From: Elysia chlorotica
Taxonomy: Eukaryota > Mollusca > Gastropoda > Plakobranchidae
Direction of reading: 5' to 3'
Assembly (NCBI GenBank): GCA_003991915.1
Contig: RQTK01000765.1
Location: 1 to 64,000 of the forward strand
DNA length: 64,000 nucleotides
The notes under the pieces were generated by a model. That model searched no databases. It saw only the letters and a list, made by a program, of their open reading frames with translations, and was not told the DNA's origin. The translations under genes were made by a program, and so were the position numbers. Shown here piece after piece: positions 1-10,126 of the stretch (its first letter is position 1; each line of letters starts with the position of its first letter).

Positions 1-342
1 TTTGTTTTTTGTTTTTTTTGGGGGGGGGTAACAATATTATTGGTAACAGCAAAGACGCTCCCTCTCTCCAAATTCGGTAGTTATCTCTGAAAAACTTCGA
101 AGTCCCTAGATTTCCCAAAGTACGATGGTCCCCAACCGAGATTAGAACCCCCATTAGAAAGCCAGCTCGGAGAACTACGGACTGGTCTTTCTAGCGCCCG
201 GAATGTGAAAGAAACAAGGAGGTCCTACAAAGAGTACCGGTAATTAGATTTAGACGCCAGACTAGTCTTACCATGCAATTTAAGGTACGCTACTCGAACC
301 TATTATTTTTTGTACCAATTGTATTAGTATTACAGACCACTT

Positions 343-736
343 ATGATACGTTGATGTCTCTGTGGGACTAAAATTAAGACTAATACATGCGGATATCAAC
401 ATATCCATTGTAAATAACATAGAGCAAGAAGGCTTTGGGTAGAGGACGGGGATCAATACAGCAGGAGCATTAACGTATCAGAGTTCATTACAAGTAGAGA
501 GCGCTATGTATGTATACCTAACTAATAAAACAGTTTTACGTCCCCTGTATTTCCCATACATTCAATAGATTTAGTTAGCAAGCAGCAACATTTTTTACTA
601 AGGTTTCCCGAATAATGATAAATTACACGTAGACTATGGCACCTGCGTAGTGAGATCCCAACCGTAGACCTCCTGATCGCCAGATCAAAGCTATCGACGC
701 TTTTGAGGAGACACTCTTCAATGAAAGTCCCTCTGT
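343..736. repeat. 0.4-kb direct repeat, copy 1
   Basis: About 394 bp recur at 1599-1996 with only scattered substitutions. Shared landmarks are atgatacgttgatgtctctg at the left end and atgaaagtccctctg at the right. Both copies run into a pyrimidine-rich microsatellite. ORFs on the minus strand across both copies are parallel because the DNA is duplicated; their products resemble nothing I know, so I treat this as a dispersed or tandem repeat and not a gene. Confidence 0.8.
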
Positions 737-797
737 CTTTGCCTGCGCGCCCATGCATCTGCCTCAGACTGTATATCTCTGTGCAGGTTCTTTCTTC

Positions 798-800
<3 letters not shown>

Positions 801-829
<29 letters not shown>
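801..829. repeat. (CT)n microsatellite
   Basis: Uninterrupted CT dinucleotide tract directly after the first 0.4-kb repeat. It explains the Leu-Ser-rich small ORF here. Confidence 0.95.
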
Positions 830-831
<2 letters not shown>

Positions 832-884
832 TCCTTTTCTCCCTCTGAAAATAAAGGAATAAACAATAATTGGCAAAATGGACG

Positions 885-1110
885 AATTGAGTGAGATTGT
901 TTTATGGCACGTCAGTACGATAATGGCTATATTGTGCCCATGATGTCCTAAGATAGTTAATACATTATACTAGTAGCAACGGTTTAAGCATACAAATTGT
1001 AGGCCTACATGAAATGGTAGGCTAATAGTAACAGATAACAATAGTTTCAAAGATCCATGAGTACGATTATCACAGTTAAATTCCATAATACACAACAATG
1101 TCTTTTAGAT
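885..1110 (+). repeat. Dispersed repeat, copy A
   Basis: A segment with the landmarks ggctatattg, actagtagcaacggt and gattatcacagtta in order. The same order recurs at about 49500-49760, preceded there too by a gagtga-rich stretch. This is likely a SINE or MITE family member; I cannot see a tRNA-like head, so the class is open. Confidence 0.6.
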
Positions 1111-1598
1111 AGGCTACCTCAGATACCTCAGTAGGCGCCGGGGACTAAAAAAATAAGAAAATATGCTCTCTTGAAAGCCTAGTACGGATTTATTTCCTTA
1201 CAAGGTGATTTACACCGAGTGTTGGCTACAGTGTAGGCCTACGTATGATCCTACAACTGAGAGACCACAACTGAGAGACCACAACTATGTAGACCTACGC
1301 TTAGCCTTACATTGTTAGGTTAGGCTACTATCTGACCTGATTAGGAAGCTAATATACCGTAACTCTCTATTTGCTACATTCTTATAAGATAATATCGCTC
1401 GAGTAAGTTTTAGTCTAATTATATTATTTACCACGATATAGAAGTTCCAGCATCTCCGTTCTATTTCTGTGACCCAGGTACAATTGTCGGGATCATGTCC
1501 AGTAGATAGTCTAGTTGCTGGCAATGGACTGTATGGTGCATTACTCGGCCAGCTAAACCTACTTTCCCTTTGTATATATATTGTACAACGGTCGGCAC

Positions 1599-1996
1599 AT
1601 GATACGTTGATGTCTCTGTGGGACTAAAATTAAGACTACTACATGCGGAGATCAACATATCCATTGTAAATAACATAGAGCAAGAAGGCTTTGGGTATAG
1701 GACGGGGATCAATACAACAGGAGCATTAACGTATCAGAGTTCATTACATGTAGAGAGCACTGTGTATGTATAATTATCTAACGAAGAAAACAGTTTTACG
1801 TCCTCTGTATTTCCTATACATTCAGTAGATTTAGTTAGCAAGCAGCAACATTTTTTACTAAGGTTTCCTGAATAATGATAAATTACACGTAGACTATGGC
1901 ACCTGCGTAGTGAGATCCCGACCGTAGACCGCCTGATCGCCATATATAAGCTATCGACGCTTTTGAGGAGACACTCTTCAATGAAAGTCCCTCTGC
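1599..1996. repeat. 0.4-kb direct repeat, copy 2
   Basis: Second copy of the repeat at 343-736, offset by about 1.26 kb in the same orientation. It is followed by a degenerate CTGT/CTCT tract at about 1995-2140 in place of the pure CT run of copy 1. Confidence 0.8.
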
Positions 1997-2283
1997 CTGT
2001 CTGCCTGTCTGTCTCTCTGCCTTTGTTTCTCTGTCTATGCCCCTGCAACTGCTTTTGCCTGTACTTTTCTGTGCCAGTCTCTCTCTTTCCCTCTTTATCC
2101 CTCTCTCTCGCACGCGCGCGCTCTCTCTTTCTTTTTCATTCGTTTTATCTGTCTAACGGTTACTAGGTTTCCAGTAATAGGAAACAGACTCTTTTCTAGT
2201 TTTCTCCTAGTTAATTACATCCTAGGGTTCCCAAGATTTACTGCGCCAATGTTCACGTGCAGCTACATAGAGAGAGCGAGAGA

Positions 2284-2287
<4 letters not shown>

Positions 2288-2321
<34 letters not shown>
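2288..2321. repeat. (GA)n microsatellite
   Basis: Perfect GA tract abutting the start of the SINE-like repeat at 2322. Confidence 0.95.
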
Positions 2322-2325
<4 letters not shown>

Positions 2326-2560
2326 GCGTCCAAAGTCGGTACTCTATATGCCATTATTTATTTTGGACGCGCTCCAAGACTAACGTCCAACAAGTTTATG
2401 TGCTGCTGCACAGGTATACCATGACTCAGTCTCAGCCGGACACATTATAATTTACTGACACCGACCTAACCAGTAAGGACGAAGTCGCCAGAGTGGGGTT
2501 CCAACCGCGGACCTCCAGCGTCGGAAGCTGATGTTCTATCCCAAGGCTACCGATTACGCA
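2322..2560 (-). mobile_element. tRNA-derived SINE (diverged copy)
   Basis: It matches the better copy at 37186-37441 in order: the taacgtcc-like left end, the wording around ccaagactaacgt, tatgtgctgc, a run around actgacaccgacc, and the gcgtcggaagc block. In the better copy the right end, read on the minus strand, has tRNA-like A and B boxes, so the SINE body is on the minus strand. This copy has lost a clean B box. Confidence 0.6.
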
Positions 2561-2572
2561 CAGGCCACCTAA

Positions 2573-3345
2573 GGGCGCGTTTCCACCAAAACAGAAACGA
2601 CTCGACCCAAACCGACCCGGACCGTTTTTTGTCGGTTCGTTTCCGTTTTGTGTTTCCACCTACCAAACTCTAAACCAGAAACGACCCGACCCGACCGATG
2701 TAGTCTTTGTTGCTGTGCTTGGCGTCGCTTTTGTCATAAATAAATTTGTATTTGTAGACTTCTTCAATCAATCTTTCGTCTTTCATGCTTCTAAAAATTT
2801 CTATCTACGTGCAACTGAAATTCTTGTTTCAACAACACTGTATTGTAGGCCTACTGTAATGTAATCTTCAATGACTCGACCCCTCAGGTTGCACACCAAA
2901 GGGGAATGGCACGTTGGGTTTTCCCACGTGGTGGCAAAAGTGAAAAGGGACCGGTAGTAAGAAAAATAAACTTAATTTTAAACAAATTCTAAAATCTTTA
3001 TTTTTCATCAAAACCTATTGTTTACGCGTAGACTTTGCTAATTTGAGGGCGCTGATCACGAATATGAAATCGGTTTTGAAAAATTCCTTAAAATAAAATA
3101 TTTTTTTTAACCCGTGGCAGGCTTGTGGCTGATGAGTCACCCAAACGACCCGTCAAAAATGGTGCAAACCGTATTCCAACCGACTCGAAAAAAGTCGGCC
3201 GGAGGCGGGTCGTTTTGGTGGAAACACCTTGGCGGACTTCTCTATGATTTCTTAGTTATTTGTGGCTGTGCTATTTTCATTGCCGTTTTTTGTAGGGTCG
3301 GGTCGGTTTGGGTCGGTTCGTTTCTGTTTCAGTGGAAACACGGGC
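2573..3345 (-). mobile_element. PIF/Harbinger-like non-autonomous TIR element
   Basis: The left end reads gggcgcgtttccacc and the right end, reversed, reads gcccgtgtttccac. Homology then continues through a GAAACGA...CGACCCAAACCGACCC block, giving TIRs of about 50 bp. Flanks are TAA on the left and TTA on the right, compatible with a TA-centred target but not an exact direct duplication. Partial internal TIR copies near 2635-2690 and 3140-3225 suggest nested or rearranged ends. It contains a MADF-domain remnant at 2699-2786 on the minus strand. MADF proteins are the accessory ORF of PIF/Harbinger elements, which is why I choose that superfamily. Confidence 0.6.
2699..2786 (-). pseudogene. MADF-domain N-terminus remnant
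   Basis: Minus-strand frame from an ATG at 2786 encodes about 29 residues that look like the first half of a MADF domain: start M-K-D-E-R-L-I-E-E-V, then a Y-K-F-I-Y-D aromatic stretch and the N-K-D-Y segment where MADF proteins have 'xKDYxxR'. The frame then runs into the TIR sequence, so the domain is cut roughly in half. MADF is the Myb/SANT-like DNA-binding domain of the second Harbinger protein. Short, so the call rests on motif spacing alone. Confidence 0.5.
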
Positions 3346-3377
3346 TTACGTGCTACTGCTACGAATATAGTGGATCA

Positions 3378-3387
3378 NNNNATNTAN
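3378..3387. other. Ambiguous bases
   Basis: Six N positions scattered among A/T calls. The 121-residue plus-strand frame that crosses this spot lies mostly in TIR-element DNA and should not be read as a gene. Confidence 0.95.
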
Positions 3388-3967
3388 TCAACACCTCAGG
3401 TGGCGGAAATAAACTGCTTTCTCTGATGGTGGAGGGCCGAGGGGCAATAGCTCCTCTTCTGTTTCCAAACAAACAATGAATCGCAAAGAAAAAAGGTGTC
3501 GCGGCTGGTCACCACCATATCAACCATTTTCATCGTGAGCTATATTCACGAAACTCACATCCGCGCAACTCTAGGCTCCGCAGAAGAATCCAAGTCCTAA
3601 AAAGTTGTCTCTTCGACCAAGGCAAAAAAACAAAATAAAAAAGCAACTAAAATGAACAAAAATAAAAAAGAGCATAGAGCATTTTTTTTCTTTACAGTCT
3701 TTATTCTCTCTTTTTTAACAACTTGATTTCATCAAGTACATAATATTTTAATAAAGGTGTGCAGACAAAGCACAAACATAACATATATGTGGAGTAAAAA
3801 TTGTTTTCTGTGGAGCAAATTCAACGTATTAAATGAAAAACAAGATTATGATAAAGTTCAAAAATTGTTAATGATGTACACATGAAATACAAGGTATTGA
3901 GCATACACATCTATCATTTTCAATATTCAAAGCGAGACTGAAAAGGACAACACTATTGTTGCAAGTA

Positions 3968-4100
3968 CTCAGAATATAAGGAGTAGAATGCACAAACATG
4001 ACGTAGCTTAGGTCTCACCGTAAACCTTCTTATTCTTATATTGTTACGACGAGACTTAAGCTACGTCTTGTTTGTGCATTCTACCCTTGGATTCTTAAGG
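3968..4100. repeat. Hairpin, arms about 55 nt
   Basis: The arm gtagaatgcacaaacatgac (3983 on) and its inverted partner ending gtttgtgcattctac (about 4083) pair through gtagctta/taagctac and gtctc/gagac, and weakly further out to ctcagaat/attcttaag. The loop is about 20 nt of T-rich sequence. This is either a small foldback MITE or a transcribed hairpin; nothing decides between them. Confidence 0.75.
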
Positions 4101-5052
4101 ACGCACGATGTGCGTTAGCAAGAAAGGCAATACAACAACAAAAATTCTTAGAAATCAGGATCAGGATCAGGCAAAGAATTTAAACATATAAAACCTTTGG
4201 TTCTTATTATCTCGTTTGTTTATATCTACTCTGTTTTGCCAATTGTTGAGGTACCACAAATTTTAGACCGCTACAGATGGTAGCCACTATAGACACTTCC
4301 AAATAGATTAAACTGTCATGGGTTAACAGCAATAATTATGTCAGAAACATATATTGCCTAAATAAGATCGATAATAACTTGCAGTTACTGCTAAGCTCCT
4401 ACATCTAGTAAAACAACTACAAAAAACACGAAAAATTATTACTAATGCTACCTTCATATTAACACGGTTTCTAAAACGATAAACAAAACAAAACTATGGT
4501 CAAACTGTAAAATTAGCTTGACGTATCATATTTGGTAATTCATTGTTTCTGGCCCTTGAATAATATCTAAATGATCAGACTTTGAAAATATGAGTATCAT
4601 TTTGTCTTAACTTCGCTACCATAACTAAGTTAATACAAAATAGTTCAGTGCGATGCTAAAATTACACAAAATTGTGTTCAATGCAGTCAAATCAGTGACT
4701 TGGGTCTGATCTAAAGAAGACCTTGCTACAGACACAAACTATAAAAGGTACTATTATAAGACTTCTTAAAACACATTAAGATAAGGTTGGTAAGGTTTTT
4801 TTAATCATCTCTTCCCATCGACATATATATTAAAACTAGTCGTATATACGTCTTCCATCGTTTTAATGAAATGAGCAACTAACTGAGCTTTGTGGCATCT
4901 ATTGTTCTATAACATAAATAACCTGCTGCCACATACAGAAAAAATAAGCAACAACAAAATGTCAATGGTTCGCTGTGGTTTTTTTGTTTTGTCTTTTTTT
5001 AAAGAAATTCTTAAATGCAAAAAGCTGCTTTGGTATAAATTAACAGACATTA
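4101..5052. other. AT-rich, nothing recognised
   Basis: Low-complexity-leaning AT-rich DNA. No frame here shows a recognisable domain, and I see no long repeat. Confidence 0.6.
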
Positions 5053-5428
5053 TAATCTTCAAGCAAGAACCTAATCTTTAAAAAAAAGCAAATAATGAAT
5101 GTAAGGGTTAAAAAATTTCTTTAATAACAGGCCTTGGCAAAATCTGAATTAAGCAATTTAAAAAATTACTTTAACACTGTGTTTACGCATGTAAAATCAG
5201 AGGTATGACCGATATATTTCGATCCTCCTGTTGCATAAAAAATCCTGTTTATCCTTTGCTGACGTAATAATCTTCAAGCAAGAACCTAATCTTTAAAAAA
5301 AAAAGCAAATATGTAAGGGTTCAAAAATTTCTTTAGTAACAGGCCTTGGCAAAATCTCGATTAACAATTAAAAAAATTACTTTAACACTGTGTTTAATAC
5401 ATATAAATTCAGAGGTATTGCCTCAATG
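5053..5428. repeat. 215-bp tandem repeat, two copies
   Basis: The unit starting taatcttcaagcaagaacc occurs at 5053 and 5268. Both copies pass through aacaggccttggcaaaatct and ttaacactgtgttta. A third partial unit, starting with the catgtaaaatcagaggtatg block, lies beyond the inserted LINE at about 6090-6180. Confidence 0.8.
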
Positions 5429-6089
5429 AATTGTTTATTTGAGTTTTAATAATAATTAATAATAATTCACTTATAAAGCGCCAAAATCCACAGTAGTGCT
5501 CTATGGCGCTTAACATTAATAAAAACACTCACATACTATCTGAACACACACACACACACACATTCTATCTATGAATCCCAGAGATACCACAACATCGTCC
5601 TAAGTAAATGCTTTTCTAAACAAGAATGTTTTTAGTTTTGACTTGAAATGGTCCAAAGATGGTGACTGTTTAATTTCTACATCCAACACATTCCAAAGCT
5701 TTGGAGCACAGATGGAAAAGGCTCTTTCCCCAAGTAAAGTTCTTGATCTTGGAATAACAAGTTGATTGGCAGTTGCAGATCTCAAACTGCGAGATGGTAT
5801 ATATTTTTCAATGAGCTCTGACAGATAACAGGGTGAGCTCTGATTCAAACATCTAAATACCAAGCAGAGAATCTTGAAATTAATGAATCCGTTCTTTTAT
5901 AGGCAGCCAGTGTAGTTTTTGTAGAATTTCATTAATGTGATCTGCTTGTTTACTCAGTGTTATAAGTCTGGCTGCTTTATTTTGGATTTTCTGAATTCTC
6001 TTCATAGTGATATCAGGAATGCCAAAAAGAAGAAAGTTGCAATAATTGAGATGACTTAAAATGAAAGCGTTGACAAGAATTTTGGCAGT
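5429..6089 (-). mobile_element. 5'-truncated LINE (CR1/L2-like) 3' end
   Basis: Read on the minus strand: an RT C-terminal coding stretch (6086-5600), then a short 3' UTR with the typical aagcgcc...gcgctttat hairpin-like block, then an (ATT)-type tail at 5450-5470. This arrangement, C-terminal 'LHWLP...R', a GCGC-rich 3' UTR and a trinucleotide A/T tail, is usual for CR1/L2-type elements. It sits inside the 215-bp tandem array, so it arrived after the array formed. Confidence 0.8.
5600..6086 (-). pseudogene. LINE reverse transcriptase C-terminal domain
   Basis: The minus-strand frame starts with the post-RT 'HLNYCN' motif, then K-I-Q-N-K-A-A-R-L-I (the usual 'QN-AAR' block), L-H-W-L-P-I-K-E-R-I, one in-frame TAA, and then the usual tail: P-C-Y-L-S-E-L-I, P-S-R-S-L-R-S, G-E-R-A-F-S and P-K-L-W-N. 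It ends just before the 3' UTR. About 160 codons survive out of an expected RT ORF of 700 or more. One stop codon breaks it; otherwise the frame is well preserved, suggesting a fairly young insertion. Confidence 0.85.
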
Positions 6090-6180
6090 TTACACATGTA
6101 AAATCAGAGGTATGACTGATATATTTCAATACTCCTGTTGCATAAAAACTGTTTATCCTTTGTTGACGTACACAAAAAAC

Positions 6181-7430
6181 GTTCGAAAATGGACGAGAGA
6201 TTTTTATATAAAAATAATGTCAACAAAAGGCAAAAGGATTTTAAGTAATCTAACAGCACCACGAAACATACACAATATTCTAAGAACACATTAACGGAGC
6301 CACAAGATGCCAATGAAAGACAGTTTGAACAAAGTGCAGGAAGCAGTGCCATCCATTGGCTAAAAACAATTAGTAATCGGAAAAAATATTTCCCATGTCA
6401 AAAGTATTGGAAGTGCATCACTTTAAAGTATAGCATGTGAAACTTTCACATAAACCTATTCTGAATACAGTGTTCTCATGTTTCTTGCATTGTTAAAGTC
6501 AACACTAGGACAAAGATGCCAGTACTTGGAATAATTCAGTCTTCTGCTACCAAACAATACATCCTGTTACATAATATAAAAATGCTAAAAATCTCAGTCA
6601 AGCTGCTAATACTTAGCATACTTGGCATTTTATTGAGGGGGAATAGAAGTACATAGTTTAAAATAAAATTATATACAACACATGATGGGTTAAATAAATG
6701 CAAGGAGCTGGTGTATAGTAAGAAAAAGCGCAAATGATAGTGGTTAACTTGAATTTTTGTGTAAGAAATACATGCAAATGCTGAAGGGTTAAGACTAGAT
6801 GAAGTAGACTGACAATACAAGAGAGAATTTAAACGAGTGTTATGATTTAACTTTGAAACTACAAAAAATTAAAGCTACCATACATGTCCACACATACACA
6901 AGCATAAAACTATCTACCTGAATCAAACTAAAATAGTGCTAATAGTAATACTAGGGGTTCCAAACACAACACTTGACTAATATAACAATAACGTCTATTA
7001 AGCTTAAAACTTAAACTAGAAGCTTCCACAGTTAATGACCACTAAACAAAAAAGGGGGGTAGGGGTCTTGATTTTGGCATTTTCTCTTAGTTCCAGAATA
7101 TATAAAAATGCGAAGCCATAAAAAAAATTAAAAGAGTATTTATACGTTCTTTAGCAATTGTAAAAAAAATTAGGTTAAACTTTTCAGTCAGACAAACAAT
7201 TAAGTTCATTTTAAACTTTTAAACTTTGGTAATTGCCAATCAATAAGAGCACTTGGTTATTGTCATGGGTAAAATCTGAATAGAACAAAAAAAATAACAG
7301 TCTATTAAAAAATTATTCAAAACTATCATAACATTTCAAAAAAAAGATTAATTTGTATTAAAAAATAATTATTACCTTGTCAAGATTTTTTTTTTAAATC
7401 AATTTGTGTCTCTCTCTTTACTCATATCTA
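6181..7430. other. AT-rich, nothing recognised
   Basis: No supported coding region, RNA gene or clear repeat. The minus-strand frames at 6104-6352 and 6536-6820 have no recognisable motif. Confidence 0.55.
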
Positions 7431-8835
7431 ATACAAAATTGCGTTTATTAATTATTGTTCACTTTAATCAATGATAGAGCCATTCAAATGTATCACGTAC
7501 ATATATGTTTATACTATCATTTTATCAGAAATGCAAAAAAAAATCCTACAATAAATAATTTTTAAAATGCCTTCAGATATTCATGCAACGACAAAAAAAT
7601 TCTACAATAAATAATACATATAAATGCCTTCAGATAACCTGCACACAATTTAAATTGATAAAAAAAAAGTATGCTTTATTTTTCTCTTTTCTGCCATTAT
7701 ATCTAGACAGTTACTTTGGTCTATTCTAAACATTCCTTATAAAAAATCAAAGCATCTACCATTTCTATGTTGTATGGGTATATTTTGTTACTAATTACAA
7801 CGACAACAAATATTACTGCAGTAAAAAAAAAAATTAAGAATAAAAAATAAATTTTCCCTTGTATATAGGATATTAACAACTTAAAAATGTGGGTATGTTA
7901 AAAAAAATGTATGCCCATAAAGCAGAAACTTAAATCCTGCAATCAGTTTTGAACACATAACATTATCGTCTTAAAATGGTAAACACTGCTGTCATTAACT
8001 GGTATTCTGCTCTATAGCTATAGATTTCCTTCGCGTTAAAGCTTTTAGTGGGTAGACCATACAGGTGATGATTTTTAAATCATGTTTTATGGTATGTCTT
8101 TTAATGTCTTGATATTTTCACGTATGCCTGTGATAATGTTGAAAAACAGAAACAAAATCATCATCACCTGTATGGTCTACCCACTAAAAGCTTTAACGCG
8201 AAGGAAATCTATAGCTATAGAGCAGAATACCAGTTAATGACAGCAGTGTTTACCATTTTAAGATGATAATGTTATGTGTTCAAAACTGATTGCAGGATTT
8301 AAGTTTCTGCTTTATGAGCATACATTTTTTTTAACATACCCACATTTTTAAGTTGTTAATATCCTATATACAAGGGAACATTTATTCTTAATTTTTTTTT
8401 TTACTGCAGTAATATTTTTTTTCATTGTAATTAGTAACAAAATATACCCATACAACATAGAAATGGTAGATGCTTTGATTTTTTATAAGGAATGTTTAGA
8501 ATAGACCAAAGTAACTGTCTAGATATAATGGCAGAAAAGAGAAAAATAAAGCATACTTTTTTTTATCAATTTAAATTGTGTGCAGGTTATCTGAAGGCAT
8601 TTATATGTATTATTTATTGTAGAATTTTTTTTGCTGTTGCATGAATATCTGAAGGCATTTTTAAAATTATTTATTGTAGGATTTTTTTTTGCATTTATGA
8701 TAAAATGATAGTATAAACATATACGTACGTGATACATTTGAATGGCTCTATCATTGATTAAAGTGAACAATAATTAATAAACGCAATTTTGTATCAAGAC
8801 ATTAAAAGACATACCATAAAACATGATTTAAAAAA
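7431..8835. repeat. 1.4-kb near-perfect inverted repeat
   Basis: Left arm 7431-8074 and right arm 8156-8794 are reverse complements over about 640 bp, differing by a few substitutions and A/T-run lengths; the spacer is about 80 bp. Each arm contains two diverged copies of a 50-60 bp subunit around ctacaataaataat...atgccttcagata. The first part of the spacer (8072-8114) recurs inverted at 8792-8835, outside the right arm, so the structure is not a simple palindrome. Several small frames span it but none has a domain. Confidence 0.9.
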
Positions 8836-10126
8836 CTCAAATTTGATATCAAAGTAACTATAGCATGCTATTAATATTAGTACAGTGGGTTTTAAAAGTG
8901 AAAAAATGTTTGCTTTGGAAGCAGACATAAAAAAAACACAAAAGATTTTCAATCAAAGTGGTATTTGACAAGAACCATTTGTCATGTTCTATATAAAAGG
9001 CAATGTTTAAAAATAAAGGTTAAAAATGGTTATGTCTCAAAATTGTTCCGAGTGTCAGTTTTGATATGTGCATGAATCACAATGTCAAATTGGTTTTCAT
9101 CATTTTCATATTATGTATCAAAAAGTAACAAATTAATGACTTTTGTGGATTATGAAATGAAAGACAAAAAAGTAGAACACTGACTGAGATATTGAAAGGC
9201 TATATATTCCCAAGCCACGTATACCATCAGGCTTTTATTCCCCTGGTTTTTACTGAATATAAACTGCTCAATAGATCTTGGTGTATAGCTGTAAGAGACA
9301 GAAGAATCGTTTAAAAAACCCCACTTTTTTCTGCATTGTTTTGTAATTTTTAGAGATGAATTTTATACCTATAATTATGTACTTTGCAATTACCATATGC
9401 GGCTTTCTACTTGGTATCCTAACCATTGCAGAAAAAAAGAAAACTGCAAACAAGATGCTTATGTTTACTGAACAGCTTATTAACCTAATTTTTGTATCTT
9501 AACATAGTGTCACCAAACTATCTAATACTTAGTCGGTGCTCCAAATACAATTCATCAACTTGATATATATAATTTATTCTTTTTTTTTTTCTTAGCACTA
9601 AAACAAGTCAAGCCCATCACTATAAAAACGTCCTGCACCACAGGTAAAAAAATAATGTTATCTAGTTGAGCATGTTCAACATTGCCTGGTTGTTGCAAAC
9701 GTCCAATTTGCCGATTTATCACAGTCAGATTGATATGTACGTTTTCTTAAAGCTTTTGACTTACAGACAAAAACTGAACATCATTTTAATATTACAAGCA
9801 TTTAAAACGGAATGATGAAAATGGTGCTATTTGATTTAAATCATGCCAAATCCTATGAGAGGATGGCATGTAAGCTTTAAAAAATTCAATACGTTTTCTC
9901 AAGGGTAAAAACTTTTTTTTTTGTTCTTGAGAAAGAGTGGTCTTGTTTTCAACATGATTATCTTGATCTATAGAAATTACAGTAAATAAGTTGTGTTTGT
10001 CCGTGTAGTAAATGATGTGTAATTTCAACCGCATACCCACTGGACATCTCAATAAATAAGCGGAAACTCCTGCTTTGCCCTGTATCTTATAAATCAAAAT
10101 TTCTTTTGTACTGTTCATCTCATTAA
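8836..10126. other. 3' flank of the amine oxidase gene
   Basis: Lies downstream of the amine oxidase stop codon, so it probably includes its 3' UTR. A minus-strand frame at 9792-10136 overlaps the gene's last codons in another phase and has no known domain. Candidate minus-strand poly(A) signals (TTTATT or TTTAAT on the plus strand) are common in this AT-rich DNA and cannot be ranked. Confidence 0.4.
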
